A DNA stretch of 10,231 nucleotides from Colimorpha sp045597845 (lineage in GTDB: Bacteria > Bacteroidota > Bacteroidia > Bacteroidales > P3): assembly GCA_045597845.1 (NCBI GenBank), contig JAZLKZ010000016.1, forward strand, positions 1 through 10,231, in the 5' to 3' direction. Position numbers and translations under genes: made by a program. This document shows positions 1 through 7,512 of the stretch, in pieces (the first letter of the stretch is position 1; each line of letters begins with the position of its first letter). Under the pieces are notes generated by a model that had not been told where the DNA came from, did no database searches, and was given only the letters and a program-made list of their open reading frames with translations.

Positions 1-1
1 T

Positions 2-127
2 GCACGGGCTGACCGTGCGGACGATAGGTATAGCGAGAGCGGCCACAAGCATCTTCCTAAAATGCTTGACCTACAACATGTTTCGATACGAGCAGTTCGT
101 AAGAAACGGAATAAGATAACGGAATAA
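2..127 (+). CDS. Possible 3' end of a gene entering from the left (partial, unidentified)
   Basis: A plus-strand frame is open from the window edge to a TAA at 125-127, giving 41 residues with no start codon needed. The encoded tail is very hydrophilic and basic (it begins ARADRADDRYSESGHKHLPK and later has RKKRNK), which would suit a C-terminal extension. G+C content is high up to about position 60 and then falls, as often happens near a gene end. I recognise no family. The evidence is thin: the opposite strand of the first 52 bases also has a short open frame with a hydrophobic start (ATG at 52-50, MLVAALAIPIV...), and only one of the two can be real. If this reading is right, the gene converges on cysS. 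Confidence 0.35.
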   Translation, partial: ARADRADDRYSESGHKHLPKMLDLQHVSIRAVRKKRNKITE

Positions 128-329
128 CTAACCAAACAAGAGAAAGTGATGTAAAGCCATGTAGATTAGTCTGAAATATTAATGCCGAAAGAGGTTTGTG
201 ACCCAAAATCGTATCTCTTATAACCTTTGCAGATAATAACAACTTTGGCGAAGCGGGAAAAGTAAGCTCTCCGTCAAAGCCAGATGACAAAAATAATCAA
301 TTTTTAGAGCCTACCTTAAGAAAATAGAA
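128..329. other. Intergenic stretch with no convincing gene
   Basis: The region between the left-edge frame and the cysS stop is A/T-rich. It contains only a 77-codon minus-strand open frame (290 to 57) whose translation resembles no family known to me and has no usual start context. A minus-strand TATTTTTG (plus positions 288-295) matches the Bacteroidota -7 element TAnnTTTG, but there is no TTTG at the expected distance upstream, and it overlaps the start of that small frame. I see no tRNA, no hairpin followed by a T run and no repeat. A cysS terminator could lie here but is not recognisable. Confidence 0.5.
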
Positions 330-1796
330 TTACTTCAATTCCCAAGTGGCACCATCTTTTCCGTCCTTTACTGAAATGCCAACGGCGGCGAGATTGTCGC
401 GAATCTTGTCGCTCGTAGCCCAGTCCTTGTTGGCCTTGGCGGAAGCTCTCACTTCGAGAATCATCTGCATCAAACCATCGATAAGAGCGGTGTTGTCGGT
501 GGTGGATTCATTCTTCAAACCCAAAACATCAAACAAGAACATGTCGAAAAGACTCTTCAACTCATCGATATCGGCCTGCGTGAGCGTAGCTTTGTGGTCG
601 TTGACGGTGTTGATGAGCTTGGCAATGTCGAAGAAATGACTGATTACGATAGGCGTATTAAGGTCGTCGTTCATGGCATCGTAGCACTGCTGACGGAACT
701 CCAACACAGAAACCGACGAACTCTTTGAAGGTTGCAAACCACTCAAAGTCTTATAGGCTTGCATCAATCGGGTATAGCCCTTCTCGGCTGCCTGGAGCGC
801 CTCGTTACTGAAATCAACGGTGCTGCGATAGTGCGCCTGAAGGATGAAGAAGCGGATAGTCATTGGGCTGTAGGCCTGCTGCAAGAGTTTGTGGCTGCCC
901 GTGAAGAATTCGTCGAGGGTGATGAAATTACCTAACGACTTGCCCATTTTCTGGCCGTTGATGGTAATCATGTTGTTGTGCATCCAGTACTTGCAAGGGC
1001 CATGGCCGCAAACGGCAGTCTGCTGGGCAATCTCGCTTTCGTGGTGCGGGAAGATGAGGTCCATTCCGCCACCATGGATGTCGAACGTCTCACCCAAATA
1101 CTTGGTACCCATAGCGGTGCACTCCGTGTGCCAGCCAGGGAAGCCCACACTCCAAGGAGAGTTCCAACGCATGATATGTTCTGGAGCAGCCTTCTTCCAA
1201 AGGGCAAAGTCACCCGTAAAATGCTTCTCCTCCTGACCGTCAAGTGCACGGGTGGTAGAGAGCATCTCGTCGATCACGCGACCGCTCAAACAACCATATT
1301 TCCCTGTTGCTTCTTGATATTTTCGAACGTCGAAATAGACACTGCCATTGCTCTCGTAGGCAAATCCAGCATCCAAAATCTTCTGAACCAGCTCAATCTG
1401 CTCGATGATATGTCCGCTGGCATGGGGTTCGATGCTGGGACGCAACACATTAAGGGCATCCATAGCGGCATGGTAGCGATTGGTATAATACTGCGCCACC
1501 TCCATAGGCTCAAGCTGTTCGAGACGGGCCTTCTTAGCGATTTTGTCCTCGCCTTCGTCAGCGTCATGTTCCAAGTGTCCCACATCAGTAATATTACGCA
1601 CATAACGAACCTTATAGCCAATATGGGTAAGATAGCGGAAAACGACATCGAAAGTGATGGCAGGGCGCGCATGGCCGAGATGTCCGTCGCCATAGACCGT
1701 AGGACCACAGACATACATGCCTACATGGTCGGGCGTAATGGGTTGAAAAAGTTCTTTCTGGTGAGTTAAGGTATTATAAATCAGCAAAGGTTGCAT
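330..1796 (-). CDS. cysS: Cysteinyl-tRNA synthetase
   Basis: This cytoplasmic class I aminoacyl-tRNA synthetase charges tRNA-Cys with cysteine using ATP. The 488-residue product has the whole family signature: CGPTVY with the first zinc ligand C30, the HIGH box as HLGH at 39-42, GWHTEC with C226, then H251 and E255 in the FPHHESE stretch. These match the four zinc ligands of the E. coli enzyme with an even offset. The KMSKS loop appears as KMGKS at 283-287, a substitution that leaves both lysines in place. The C-terminal helical anticodon-binding part covers roughly 310-488. I chose the ATG at 1796 because the protein then begins MQPLLIYNT, the usual family start; an upstream in-frame ATG at 1907 would add 37 residues that look like translated intergenic DNA. 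It is divergent from the transporter gene. The length is slightly above the 461 residues of E. coli. Confidence 0.97.
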   Translation of the reverse strand: MQPLLIYNTLTHQKELFQPITPDHVGMYVCGPTVYGDGHLGHARPAITFDVVFRYLTHIGYKVRYVRNITDVGHLEHDADEGEDKIAKKARLEQLEPMEVAQYYTNRYHAAMDALNVLRPSIEPHASGHIIEQIELVQKILDAGFAYESNGSVYFDVRKYQEATGKYGCLSGRVIDEMLSTTRALDGQEEKHFTGDFALWKKAAPEHIMRWNSPWSVGFPGWHTECTAMGTKYLGETFDIHGGGMDLIFPHHESEIAQQTAVCGHGPCKYWMHNNMITINGQKMGKSLGNFITLDEFFTGSHKLLQQAYSPMTIRFFILQAHYRSTVDFSNEALQAAEKGYTRLMQAYKTLSGLQPSKSSSVSVLEFRQQCYDAMNDDLNTPIVISHFFDIAKLINTVNDHKATLTQADIDELKSLFDMFLFDVLGLKNESTTDNTALIDGLMQMILEVRASAKANKDWATSDKIRDNLAAVGISVKDGKDGATWELK

Positions 1797-1820
1797 AATG
1801 AAATAATTTATTTGAAAATA

Positions 1821-1836
1821 CAAATATACAAAAATA
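1821..1836 (-). promoter_or_regulatory. Possible cysS promoter (-7 elements)
   Basis: On the minus strand two adjacent octamers, TATATTTG (plus positions 1828 to 1821) and TATTTTTG (1836 to 1829), both fit the Bacteroidota -7 consensus TAnnTTTG. They lie about 25-40 bp upstream of the cysS ATG. A TTTG on the same strand at 1844-1841 is only 12 bp from the nearer octamer, shorter than the usual 19-21 bp, so the -33 element is unconvincing. Confidence 0.35.
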
Positions 1837-1899
1837 TTAGCAAATGGAACCGAGAATTTGGATTGGGAGACTTTGCGTTGCACTATCGTTTCTCTTATT

Positions 1900-1934
1900 T
1901 TTCGCACTTACTACAAAATCTTTTTGTAATTTTG
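1900..1934 (+). promoter_or_regulatory. Probable promoter of the EamA transporter gene
   Basis: TAATTTTG at 1927-1934 is an exact match to the Bacteroidota -7 element TAnnTTTG. The start codon at 1965 is 31 bp further on, giving a leader of about 25 nt. The -33 element is weak: only a T-rich TTTC lies at 1900-1903, about 23 bp upstream. The position between divergent genes supports the call. Confidence 0.5.
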
Positions 1935-1964
1935 CAAATCATCCTTCAAAATGGGAACATTGCA

Positions 1965-2882
1965 ATGTTGAGGAATCGTTTGAAAAAACATAGCCAGTTG
2001 GTAGGTCACTTGGCTAGCTTTGGCGCCTATGCCATATTTGGACTGAACATCATCTTCTGCAAAGACATCGCCAACGAAGGCGAGCTGTCACCTATTGTGC
2101 TCTTCACCATCCGTGCCATCTGCGCAAGTGCCATGTTCTGGTTTGCGGGACTTTTTACACGCAAAGAACACGTCCCGCCCATCGACTTGCTGAAAATGTG
2201 CGGTGCCGCCACCTTGGGATTGGTGATTCCACAATTCACCTTCCTGACGGCCATCACCATGACAGCTCCCATCGACCTCTCTGTAGTGCAGTCCATGACC
2301 CCTATCATGACCATGTTCGTGGCAGCCATATTTCTCAAAGAGCCCATCACCTGGAAAAAAGCCGGTGGCGTTGCGCTAAGCTTCTGCGGCGTATTGTGGC
2401 TAATCTACCAGTCCAGCCATGCTGCCGTAGTACAGACACGCCCTTTGGGCGTTGTGCTGACCATCATCAACGCACTCAGTTTTGCACTCTACCTAGGCAT
2501 CTGCCGCCCCATCATCTCACGCTACAGCGTAATAACGCTTATGAAATGGATGTTCCTCTTTTCGATAATCGTCTCGTTACCATTTTCTTGGAAAGGATTG
2601 CTGACAATGGACTATGCCTCCGTGCCGACCAGCGTATGGTGGGAGGTGGGCTACCTTGTTGTTTTTGCCACTTTTGTCGCATACTTTCTTATTCCAATAG
2701 GACAGCAACGCATACGTCCAACTTTGGTGAGCATGTATGGTTACCTGCAGCCTATCATAGCCGCCATCGTAAGCATCTGTCTCGGCATGGACAAACTAAC
2801 GTGGATGAAAGTGGTGGCTGCAGCATGCGTATTCGTTGGCGTAGCCATCGTGAACAAAAGCCGCTCCAAACAAGAAGCATAA
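1965..2882 (+). CDS. DMT superfamily (EamA) membrane transporter
   Basis: This 305-residue inner-membrane protein has the layout of the drug/metabolite transporter superfamily: ten hydrophobic segments arranged as two EamA repeats, about residues 17-148 and 160-296. The first repeat has the family-like stretch FLTAITMTAPIDLSVVQSMTPI (about 93-114) and a following F-L-K-E-P turn near 123-127. The second has the matching YGYLQPIIAAI segment near 258-268. Such proteins export or import small metabolites, but the substrate cannot be read from the sequence. I chose the ATG at 1965, which gives a short basic N-terminus (MLRNRLKKH) before the first helix. The in-frame ATG at 1791 would add 58 residues of translated intergenic DNA and would overlap the divergent cysS start. 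No clear terminator follows: a small hairpin (2891-2903) lacks a T run. Confidence 0.9.
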   Translation: MLRNRLKKHSQLVGHLASFGAYAIFGLNIIFCKDIANEGELSPIVLFTIRAICASAMFWFAGLFTRKEHVPPIDLLKMCGAATLGLVIPQFTFLTAITMTAPIDLSVVQSMTPIMTMFVAAIFLKEPITWKKAGGVALSFCGVLWLIYQSSHAAVVQTRPLGVVLTIINALSFALYLGICRPIISRYSVITLMKWMFLFSIIVSLPFSWKGLLTMDYASVPTSVWWEVGYLVVFATFVAYFLIPIGQQRIRPTLVSMYGYLQPIIAAIVSICLGMDKLTWMKVVAAACVFVGVAIVNKSRSKQEA

Positions 2883-3017
2883 AAACAGCCCTGAAAAATT
2901 CAGACAACCACCGAGACAACACCTACAACGACAGATTCACACACTATACAAAGCATTGATTCACTAAGCATTGAAGCATGGTTACATCTTTTCGAACTTG
3001 GCCCTGCTTCCTTAAAT

Positions 3018-3048
3018 TTTGTCAAATGGATTTTTTTTTGTATTTTTG
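3018..3048 (+). promoter_or_regulatory. Bacteroidota-type promoter of ackA
   Basis: TTTG at 3018-3021, a 19-bp spacer and TATTTTTG at 3041-3048 match the phylum's -33/-7 consensus (TTTG, about 19 bp, TAnnTTTG) exactly. Transcription should start near 3053-3056, giving an ackA leader of about 90 nt. The leader ends in an A-rich stretch (3118-3144) without a Shine-Dalgarno site, which is usual for this phylum. Confidence 0.85.
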
Positions 3049-3144
3049 AAAATTGAACTGTTGCGACAACAACCCTTAAAATGATTTCGTTTACAGCTTG
3101 TAACATTTCAAAGGACAAACAAAAAATAAAAAAATTAATAAAAT

Positions 3145-4353
3145 ATGAAGATTTTAGTCTTAAATTGCGGAAGTTCTTCCATCAAGTATCAATTGATTGA
3201 CATGGACAACAATGCCGAAGTTATGGCAAAGGGTCTGTTGGAACGTATCGGTTTGGAAATGGGAGAATTCACCCACAAATATCATGGTGAAAAGCATTAC
3301 GAACAACTCCCCATCCCCGACCATACCGCCGGTATCAAGATTGTGCTGAAGGCACTTACCGACGAGAAGATGGGCGTAATAAAGGATTTGAAGGAGATTG
3401 GCGCTATCGGCAACCGCGTAGCCCACGGTGGCGAGCTGTTTACGGAAAGCTGCTTGGTGAACGATGACGTAATCGAGAAGATCAAGTCCCTTACCGACCT
3501 CGCTCCTTTGCACACTCCTGGCCACATTGCCGGCATCAACGCCATGCGCGAGGTGCTGCCTGGCGTGCCTCAGGTTGTGGTATTCGACACTTCCTTCCAC
3601 AGCAGCATGCCCGCCAAGAGCTACCTCACCGGTCTGCCATACGAATACTACGAAAAATACCGCATCCGCAACTACGGTTTCCACGGCACCAGCCACAAAT
3701 TCGTCGCCGAAAAGGCAGCCAAGATGATTGGCAAAGACTGGAACGACCTCAAAATCGTCTCCTGCCACTTGGGCAGCGGCGCTTCCATCTGCGCCATCGA
3801 CCATGGCAAGTCGTTCGACACCACCATGGGTATGACTCCCCTTTCAGGCTTGATCATGGGCAGCCGTCCCGGCGACGTTGACCCCGGTATCATCCAGTTT
3901 GTTATCGAAAAAGAATTGGCTGCCGGCAAGCAGATGAAAGACATCGTAAAGATGCTCAACAAACAGTGCGGTTTGGTTGGCATCAGCGGCGGCAAGCAGG
4001 ATATGCGCGACATTCGCGCCGGCCGTGACGCTGGCGACGAGCGTTGCACCTACGCTTTCGACATGTTCGCCCAGCGCGTAAAACGCTTCATCGGCGGATA
4101 TATCGCCGAAATGGGCGGTTGCGACTTGCTGCTCTTCACGGGTGGCATCGGTGAAAACGCATGGTTCATGCGTCACCCCATCCTCGAGAACATGGAATGT
4201 CTCGGCATCAAAGTCGATATGGAACTCAACGACAAAATCATGGGCGAAGACTGCATCATCAGCACTCCCGACTCCAAGATTGCCACCGTCGTTGTTACCA
4301 CCGACGAGGAATTTGTCATCGCAAGCGACACCTACAGACTGGTTACGAAATAA
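3145..4353 (+). CDS. ackA: Acetate kinase
   Basis: This cytoplasmic ASKHA-fold kinase interconverts acetyl phosphate plus ADP with acetate plus ATP, the energy-yielding last step of acetate fermentation after phosphotransacetylase. The 402-residue protein is full length. Family residues fall at the same numbers as in the well-studied Methanosarcina enzyme: N7 in LNCGSSS, R91 in NRVAHGG, H123, D148 in FDTSFH, H180 in YGFHGTSH, H208 in CHLGSG and R241 in GSRPGD. They are followed by the adenosine-site GGIGEN at 333-338 and the C-terminal acidic pair near 388-389. Position 211 is Ser where some homologues have Asn. The gene has its own exact promoter upstream and a strong terminator just downstream, so it looks monocistronic. 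pta, often beside it, is absent from the window. Confidence 0.98.
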   Translation: MKILVLNCGSSSIKYQLIDMDNNAEVMAKGLLERIGLEMGEFTHKYHGEKHYEQLPIPDHTAGIKIVLKALTDEKMGVIKDLKEIGAIGNRVAHGGELFTESCLVNDDVIEKIKSLTDLAPLHTPGHIAGINAMREVLPGVPQVVVFDTSFHSSMPAKSYLTGLPYEYYEKYRIRNYGFHGTSHKFVAEKAAKMIGKDWNDLKIVSCHLGSGASICAIDHGKSFDTTMGMTPLSGLIMGSRPGDVDPGIIQFVIEKELAAGKQMKDIVKMLNKQCGLVGISGGKQDMRDIRAGRDAGDERCTYAFDMFAQRVKRFIGGYIAEMGGCDLLLFTGGIGENAWFMRHPILENMECLGIKVDMELNDKIMGEDCIISTPDSKIATVVVTTDEEFVIASDTYRLVTK

Positions 4354-4369
4354 TCGATATCCATCTACC

Positions 4370-4404
4370 AAAAGAGCGGAAGCACCGAGTTTCCGCTCTT
4401 TTTT
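4370..4404 (+). terminator. Intrinsic terminator of ackA
   Basis: AAAAGAGCGGAA (4370-4381) pairs perfectly with TTCCGCTCTTTT (4391-4402) across a 9-nt loop. The GC-rich core is GAGCGGAA/TTCCGCTC, and the right arm runs into six T residues (4399-4404). It begins 17 bp after the ackA stop. The arms are A-rich and T-rich at the outer ends, so it may also work for minus-strand transcripts, but no minus-strand gene ends here. Confidence 0.92.
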
Positions 4405-4452
4405 ATTATCAATTCGTACAATAGTAACGGCCTTTATACGTTAGTATTAGAC

Positions 4453-6108
4453 ATGAAAAGATTTCTGCTATATTGTTTCTTGTTTTTGATAGCGGCCGCA
4501 TGTTCGACCGCCTCGAAAAACGCCAAGACCAGTCGATCCGCCGCCAACATCAGCGAAGAGCAATTGTTGCTTGACGCCAAAATGATTGAGGCAAAAATCC
4601 TGCAGGAAAACGGCAATAAGTTCGAAGCGATGAAACGCTACGACACGCTTACGAAGAAGGCACCCCAATACGCTCCCGCCTACTACGAGATGAGCAGCAT
4701 CCTCCTTGGCGTAGGCATGACCGACAGTGCGCTGGCATGCGCCACCCAAGCCGCCAAGTTGGACGAGACCAACGAATGGTATTTGATGCGTCTCGCAAAA
4801 ATCCACGAGGTGCGCCGCGACGGCAAAGCCCAGGCACAGGTGTGGGAGAAATTGGTAAAACAGCATCCCGACAAGATTGAATATTACTATCAACTCTCCG
4901 ACGCCTACATCCTCGCCAACAACATCCCTTCAGCCATTGACGTGCTCGACAGACTAGAGAAACGCATCGGCATTCAAGAGGCCACCTCGCTGCAAAAACA
5001 ACGCTTGTGGTCGGCCATCGGCAAGGAAGACCAAGCCAAGAAAGAGATTGAACGACTGGCGGAAGCCATTCCTCAAGAGCAGAAATACAACGCAATCCTT
5101 GCGGAGATGTGCATGAAAGAGCACAACTACAAGCAAGCCAAGCAATACTACGACAATATCCTCCAATACCACCCCAACGACGAGTACATACATTTTTCCT
5201 TGGCTGAATACTATAAACAGACCGGAAACAGCCAACAAGCCTTCCAATCGCTGAAAGAAGGAATGCTACACTCCTCGATGGAATGCCGCAGCAAGTTGCA
5301 AATCCTGTCGGGATTCTATTCCAACGAAGAGTTCTACCACAGCAAATCTAAAGAGACTTTCGAACTGATAGACATCATTATGCACAACTGCGAAGCCGAA
5401 CCCGAAGTGGCACTTTTCTACGGCGACGTGCTGATGCGTCAGGAAAAATACAAAGAAGCCGTGGAGCAATTCCGCATCTATCTCGAAACCGACAGCAGCG
5501 AATACGAGATTTGGGAAGCGTTGCTGGTAAGCGAGAATTCGGCCGACGGCATGGAGAAAGAGGCCCAACGTGACGCCCAAAGAGCCGCAGAGCTCTTCCC
5601 TTTGCACCCACTACCCCACTATCTGCAAGGTTTCTACGCCTACGAAGACAAAAACTATGCGCAAGCCATCACCTTTCTGGAGCAATGCGAACAACTCGGT
5701 TTCACGAACGGCTATCTTGAAGGAGAGACAATGTCGCTCATGGCAGAATGCCACTACCGTCTGGCTGAATACGAACAAGCCTGGAACTATTTCGAAAAAT
5801 GTCTCCAACTTGACAGCAAAGACTACTACAACATGAACAACTATGCATACTACCTCGCACAGCAACAAGAGCGACTGGACTATGCTGAAAGTCTTTCGCG
5901 CAAAACCATAGAGCACGAACCTGACAACGACACATTCCTCGACACCTACGCTTGGGTGTTGCACCAGTTGGGGCGCGACTGCGAAGCCTTGGAATACATC
6001 AAAAAAGCCGTCAAAATCGAACAAAACAAACCCCAAAACGCCGAAGACCCCAACAACACACTCTCCAACCATTTGAATGTTATACAGCAAGGATGTCAAA
6101 CCCACTAA
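4453..6108 (+). CDS. TPR-repeat lipoprotein
   Basis: The 551-residue product begins with a lipoprotein signal peptide: basic MKR, a hydrophobic core and AAAC, with Cys at residue 17 as the likely lipidation site. No acidic export signal follows the Cys, so an outer-membrane anchor facing the periplasm is inferred. The rest is almost entirely helix-pair repeats of TPR type, about nine to ten units between residues 38 and 523 (for example near 143-172, 211-240, 318-347, 426-454 and 492-523). TPR arrays act as protein-binding scaffolds, and the partner here is unknown. The last unit is followed by about 28 polar residues instead of a further repeat. It is the first gene after the ackA terminator. 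A degenerate -7 (TACGTTAG, 4437-4444) is the best promoter candidate I see, and it is weak. In related genomes a TPR protein commonly precedes a DUF4292 lipoprotein, as here. Confidence 0.88.
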   Translation: MKRFLLYCFLFLIAAACSTASKNAKTSRSAANISEEQLLLDAKMIEAKILQENGNKFEAMKRYDTLTKKAPQYAPAYYEMSSILLGVGMTDSALACATQAAKLDETNEWYLMRLAKIHEVRRDGKAQAQVWEKLVKQHPDKIEYYYQLSDAYILANNIPSAIDVLDRLEKRIGIQEATSLQKQRLWSAIGKEDQAKKEIERLAEAIPQEQKYNAILAEMCMKEHNYKQAKQYYDNILQYHPNDEYIHFSLAEYYKQTGNSQQAFQSLKEGMLHSSMECRSKLQILSGFYSNEEFYHSKSKETFELIDIIMHNCEAEPEVALFYGDVLMRQEKYKEAVEQFRIYLETDSSEYEIWEALLVSENSADGMEKEAQRDAQRAAELFPLHPLPHYLQGFYAYEDKNYAQAITFLEQCEQLGFTNGYLEGETMSLMAECHYRLAEYEQAWNYFEKCLQLDSKDYYNMNNYAYYLAQQQERLDYAESLSRKTIEHEPDNDTFLDTYAWVLHQLGRDCEALEYIKKAVKIEQNKPQNAEDPNNTLSNHLNVIQQGCQTH

Positions 6109-6125
6109 AAATCAATTGCCAACCT

Positions 6126-6713
6126 ATGCCAAGACGTATCTTCATCCCACTAATATGCATCGTTCTGCTTGTGGCAGGATGCAAAAGCCACTCCAAGATA
6201 ACGAAACCCACTACGCCGCCTGTAACGCAAGAACAACAGCAACAGCAAGGGCAAATCCACCAGCAAGAGTCCCAGAAACCAGAGGAAGAAACAAAGCCAA
6301 ACTGCCCATTTGAATACCTCAGCGGCAACTTCACTTGCGAAGTGGCTGGATTCAACGTCAATGGGCAGTTGCGCATGCAATGCGACAGTGCAATATGGGT
6401 TACTGGTACAAAAATAATAGAGCTGGGGCGAGCCAAATGCACACCTGACTCTGTGTTTGTGTATGTGAAACTGCGCAACATCTATTTCAAAGGCACTTAT
6501 GCCGACATCAAGAAAAAGACCGGCTACGAAACCGACTTTGCCACCTTGCAGCAAATGGTATGCGACGCATACACATCTGAAAAGAAACAACTTGCGCTAA
6601 CCATCAAAAGTCGCGTTTACAACGGACGCATCACAGCGACATTCAACAAAATGGACACCAGTCAGAAACTGACCTTCCCCATTGCCATTCCCTCCAACGC
6701 CAAACCATTGTAA
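6126..6713 (+). CDS. DUF4292-like lipoprotein
   Basis: This is a small envelope lipoprotein of unknown function. From the ATG at 6126 the 195-residue product has a compact type II signal peptide: MPRR, a hydrophobic run and the lipobox LVAGC with Cys19. A Gln/Pro/Glu-rich linker (about residues 28-56) follows, then a beta-rich domain with the pattern of DUF4292: a GNFTCEVAGFNVNGQLRM strand pair, D-S-A-I-W, TPDSVFVY and YFKGTY. An in-frame ATG at 6093 would overlap the TPR gene by 16 bp and add 11 residues ahead of the signal peptide. I prefer 6126 because signal peptides rarely carry such a leader, but 6093 has an AAGG nearby. The C-terminal part is short for the family as I remember it. The link to LolA/LolB-like folds is an inference from the strand pattern. 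Confidence 0.8.
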   Translation: MPRRIFIPLICIVLLVAGCKSHSKITKPTTPPVTQEQQQQQGQIHQQESQKPEEETKPNCPFEYLSGNFTCEVAGFNVNGQLRMQCDSAIWVTGTKIIELGRAKCTPDSVFVYVKLRNIYFKGTYADIKKKTGYETDFATLQQMVCDAYTSEKKQLALTIKSRVYNGRITATFNKMDTSQKLTFPIAIPSNAKPL

Positions 6714-6719
6714 TACGCC

Positions 6720-7478
6720 ATGAAAACCTTGTACAAATGCCTCTTGGGAGTCATCCTCGTTACAGCGCAGCAAAGCTGGGCACAATCGCCGATAAAAGAC
6801 AGCGCAGCCTTCATTGTAAATCAATATCTTGACATGATAAATTACGATGGAATTCGCAGCGACAGCATCCTGTATATCGAGACAACCATCGTAATCGACA
6901 ATCAGTTGGAAGACACACTTGTCATGAAAAGGTGGTTCTTTCCGAAAGGCAACAGCAGAATAGAATTCTGGCAATCTGGCAAACGACAGACCTGTTTTCA
7001 CAGCAACGACGACAAAATCTTTCGCAAATACGATACCATCGCACACGCCTGGACGTCGGAAACGAAAGACACCTACCACGCCGAATGCGACCGATACAAC
7101 TACTACGGTCCCTTGTACAAGTGGGAGGTCAGCGGCGTGGAGCTGCTTTACCAGGGCATATCCTATTTCGAAGGCACCCCTATCTATGTGGTGCACGTCG
7201 AAGGTCCCAGCCGCTACGACCGCAATTATTTCTTTGAGCAGAACACCGGGATGCTATTCTTTATTCAGGAATTCCCCACAATTGAAGGCAAGCCCATGAC
7301 CAAATACGACAGTCAAGTTGACTGGCGCGCCATACACGAATACAAACCCTTCGGAGAATCATTGCTTCCTTTGGTGGAAAGCTACCAATACCACGGAGTC
7401 ATTTCCATATTGAGACATACCTATAAATATATCGCGCCCAACAAAGACATTTTCGAAAAAGACTATCCTAAGTTTTAG
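6720..7478 (+). CDS. Secreted protein of unknown function, LolA-like strand pattern
   Basis: I do not recognise the family. The 252-residue product has an ordinary signal peptide (MKTLYK, a hydrophobic stretch, then SWA before Q22, a good type I cleavage site) and no lipobox, so a soluble periplasmic location is inferred. The mature part is rich in alternating hydrophobic and aromatic beta strands: KRWFFPKGNSRIEFW (about 75-89), a Tyr-rich YNYYGPLYKWEV near 121-132, YVVHVEG, then YFFEQNTGMLFFIQE near 189-203. A strand carrying a modified residue followed by N-T-G-x-L-x-x is common in LolA/LolB-type beta sheets that bind lipid, but this is only resemblance. It starts 6 bp after the DUF4292-like gene, so the two are almost surely co-transcribed. 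Confidence 0.75.
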   Translation: MKTLYKCLLGVILVTAQQSWAQSPIKDSAAFIVNQYLDMINYDGIRSDSILYIETTIVIDNQLEDTLVMKRWFFPKGNSRIEFWQSGKRQTCFHSNDDKIFRKYDTIAHAWTSETKDTYHAECDRYNYYGPLYKWEVSGVELLYQGISYFEGTPIYVVHVEGPSRYDRNYFFEQNTGMLFFIQEFPTIEGKPMTKYDSQVDWRAIHEYKPFGESLLPLVESYQYHGVISILRHTYKYIAPNKDIFEKDYPKF

Positions 7479-7512
7479 CTTTATTCCACACAAACCCATT
7501 TCCATTTAGCCA

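Noticed and set aside
283..287. KMGKS in place of KMSKS in CysS as a sign of an inactive enzyme (residue numbers)
   Set aside because: Both lysines and the final serine are kept, and all zinc and HIGH residues are intact, so the enzyme should be active.
57..290. Minus-strand 77-codon open frame downstream of cysS
   Set aside because: The translation resembles no known family, its start overlaps a possible -7 element, and the region is A/T-rich like intergenic DNA.
978..1769. Plus-strand 263-codon open frame opposite cysS
   Set aside because: It lies wholly antisense to a certain aminoacyl-tRNA synthetase and shows no family motif, so it is a shadow of cysS codon use. Other long antisense frames, such as 3160-3804 opposite ackA and 8027-8623 opposite the nucleotidyltransferase, are rejected for the same reason.
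1791..1964. N-terminal extension of the EamA transporter from the ATG at 1791
   Set aside because: It would read through the promoter elements and overlap the cysS start, and the added 58 residues look like translated intergenic DNA.
2891..2903. Hairpin CTGAA-AAA-TTCAG after the transporter gene as a terminator
   Set aside because: The stem is only 5 bp with a weak core, and no T run follows.
6230..6295. CAG/CAA-rich stretch as a microsatellite or repeat array
   Set aside because: It encodes the Gln-rich linker after the lipidated Cys of the DUF4292-like lipoprotein. The repeat units are irregular, and such linkers are common in lipoproteins.
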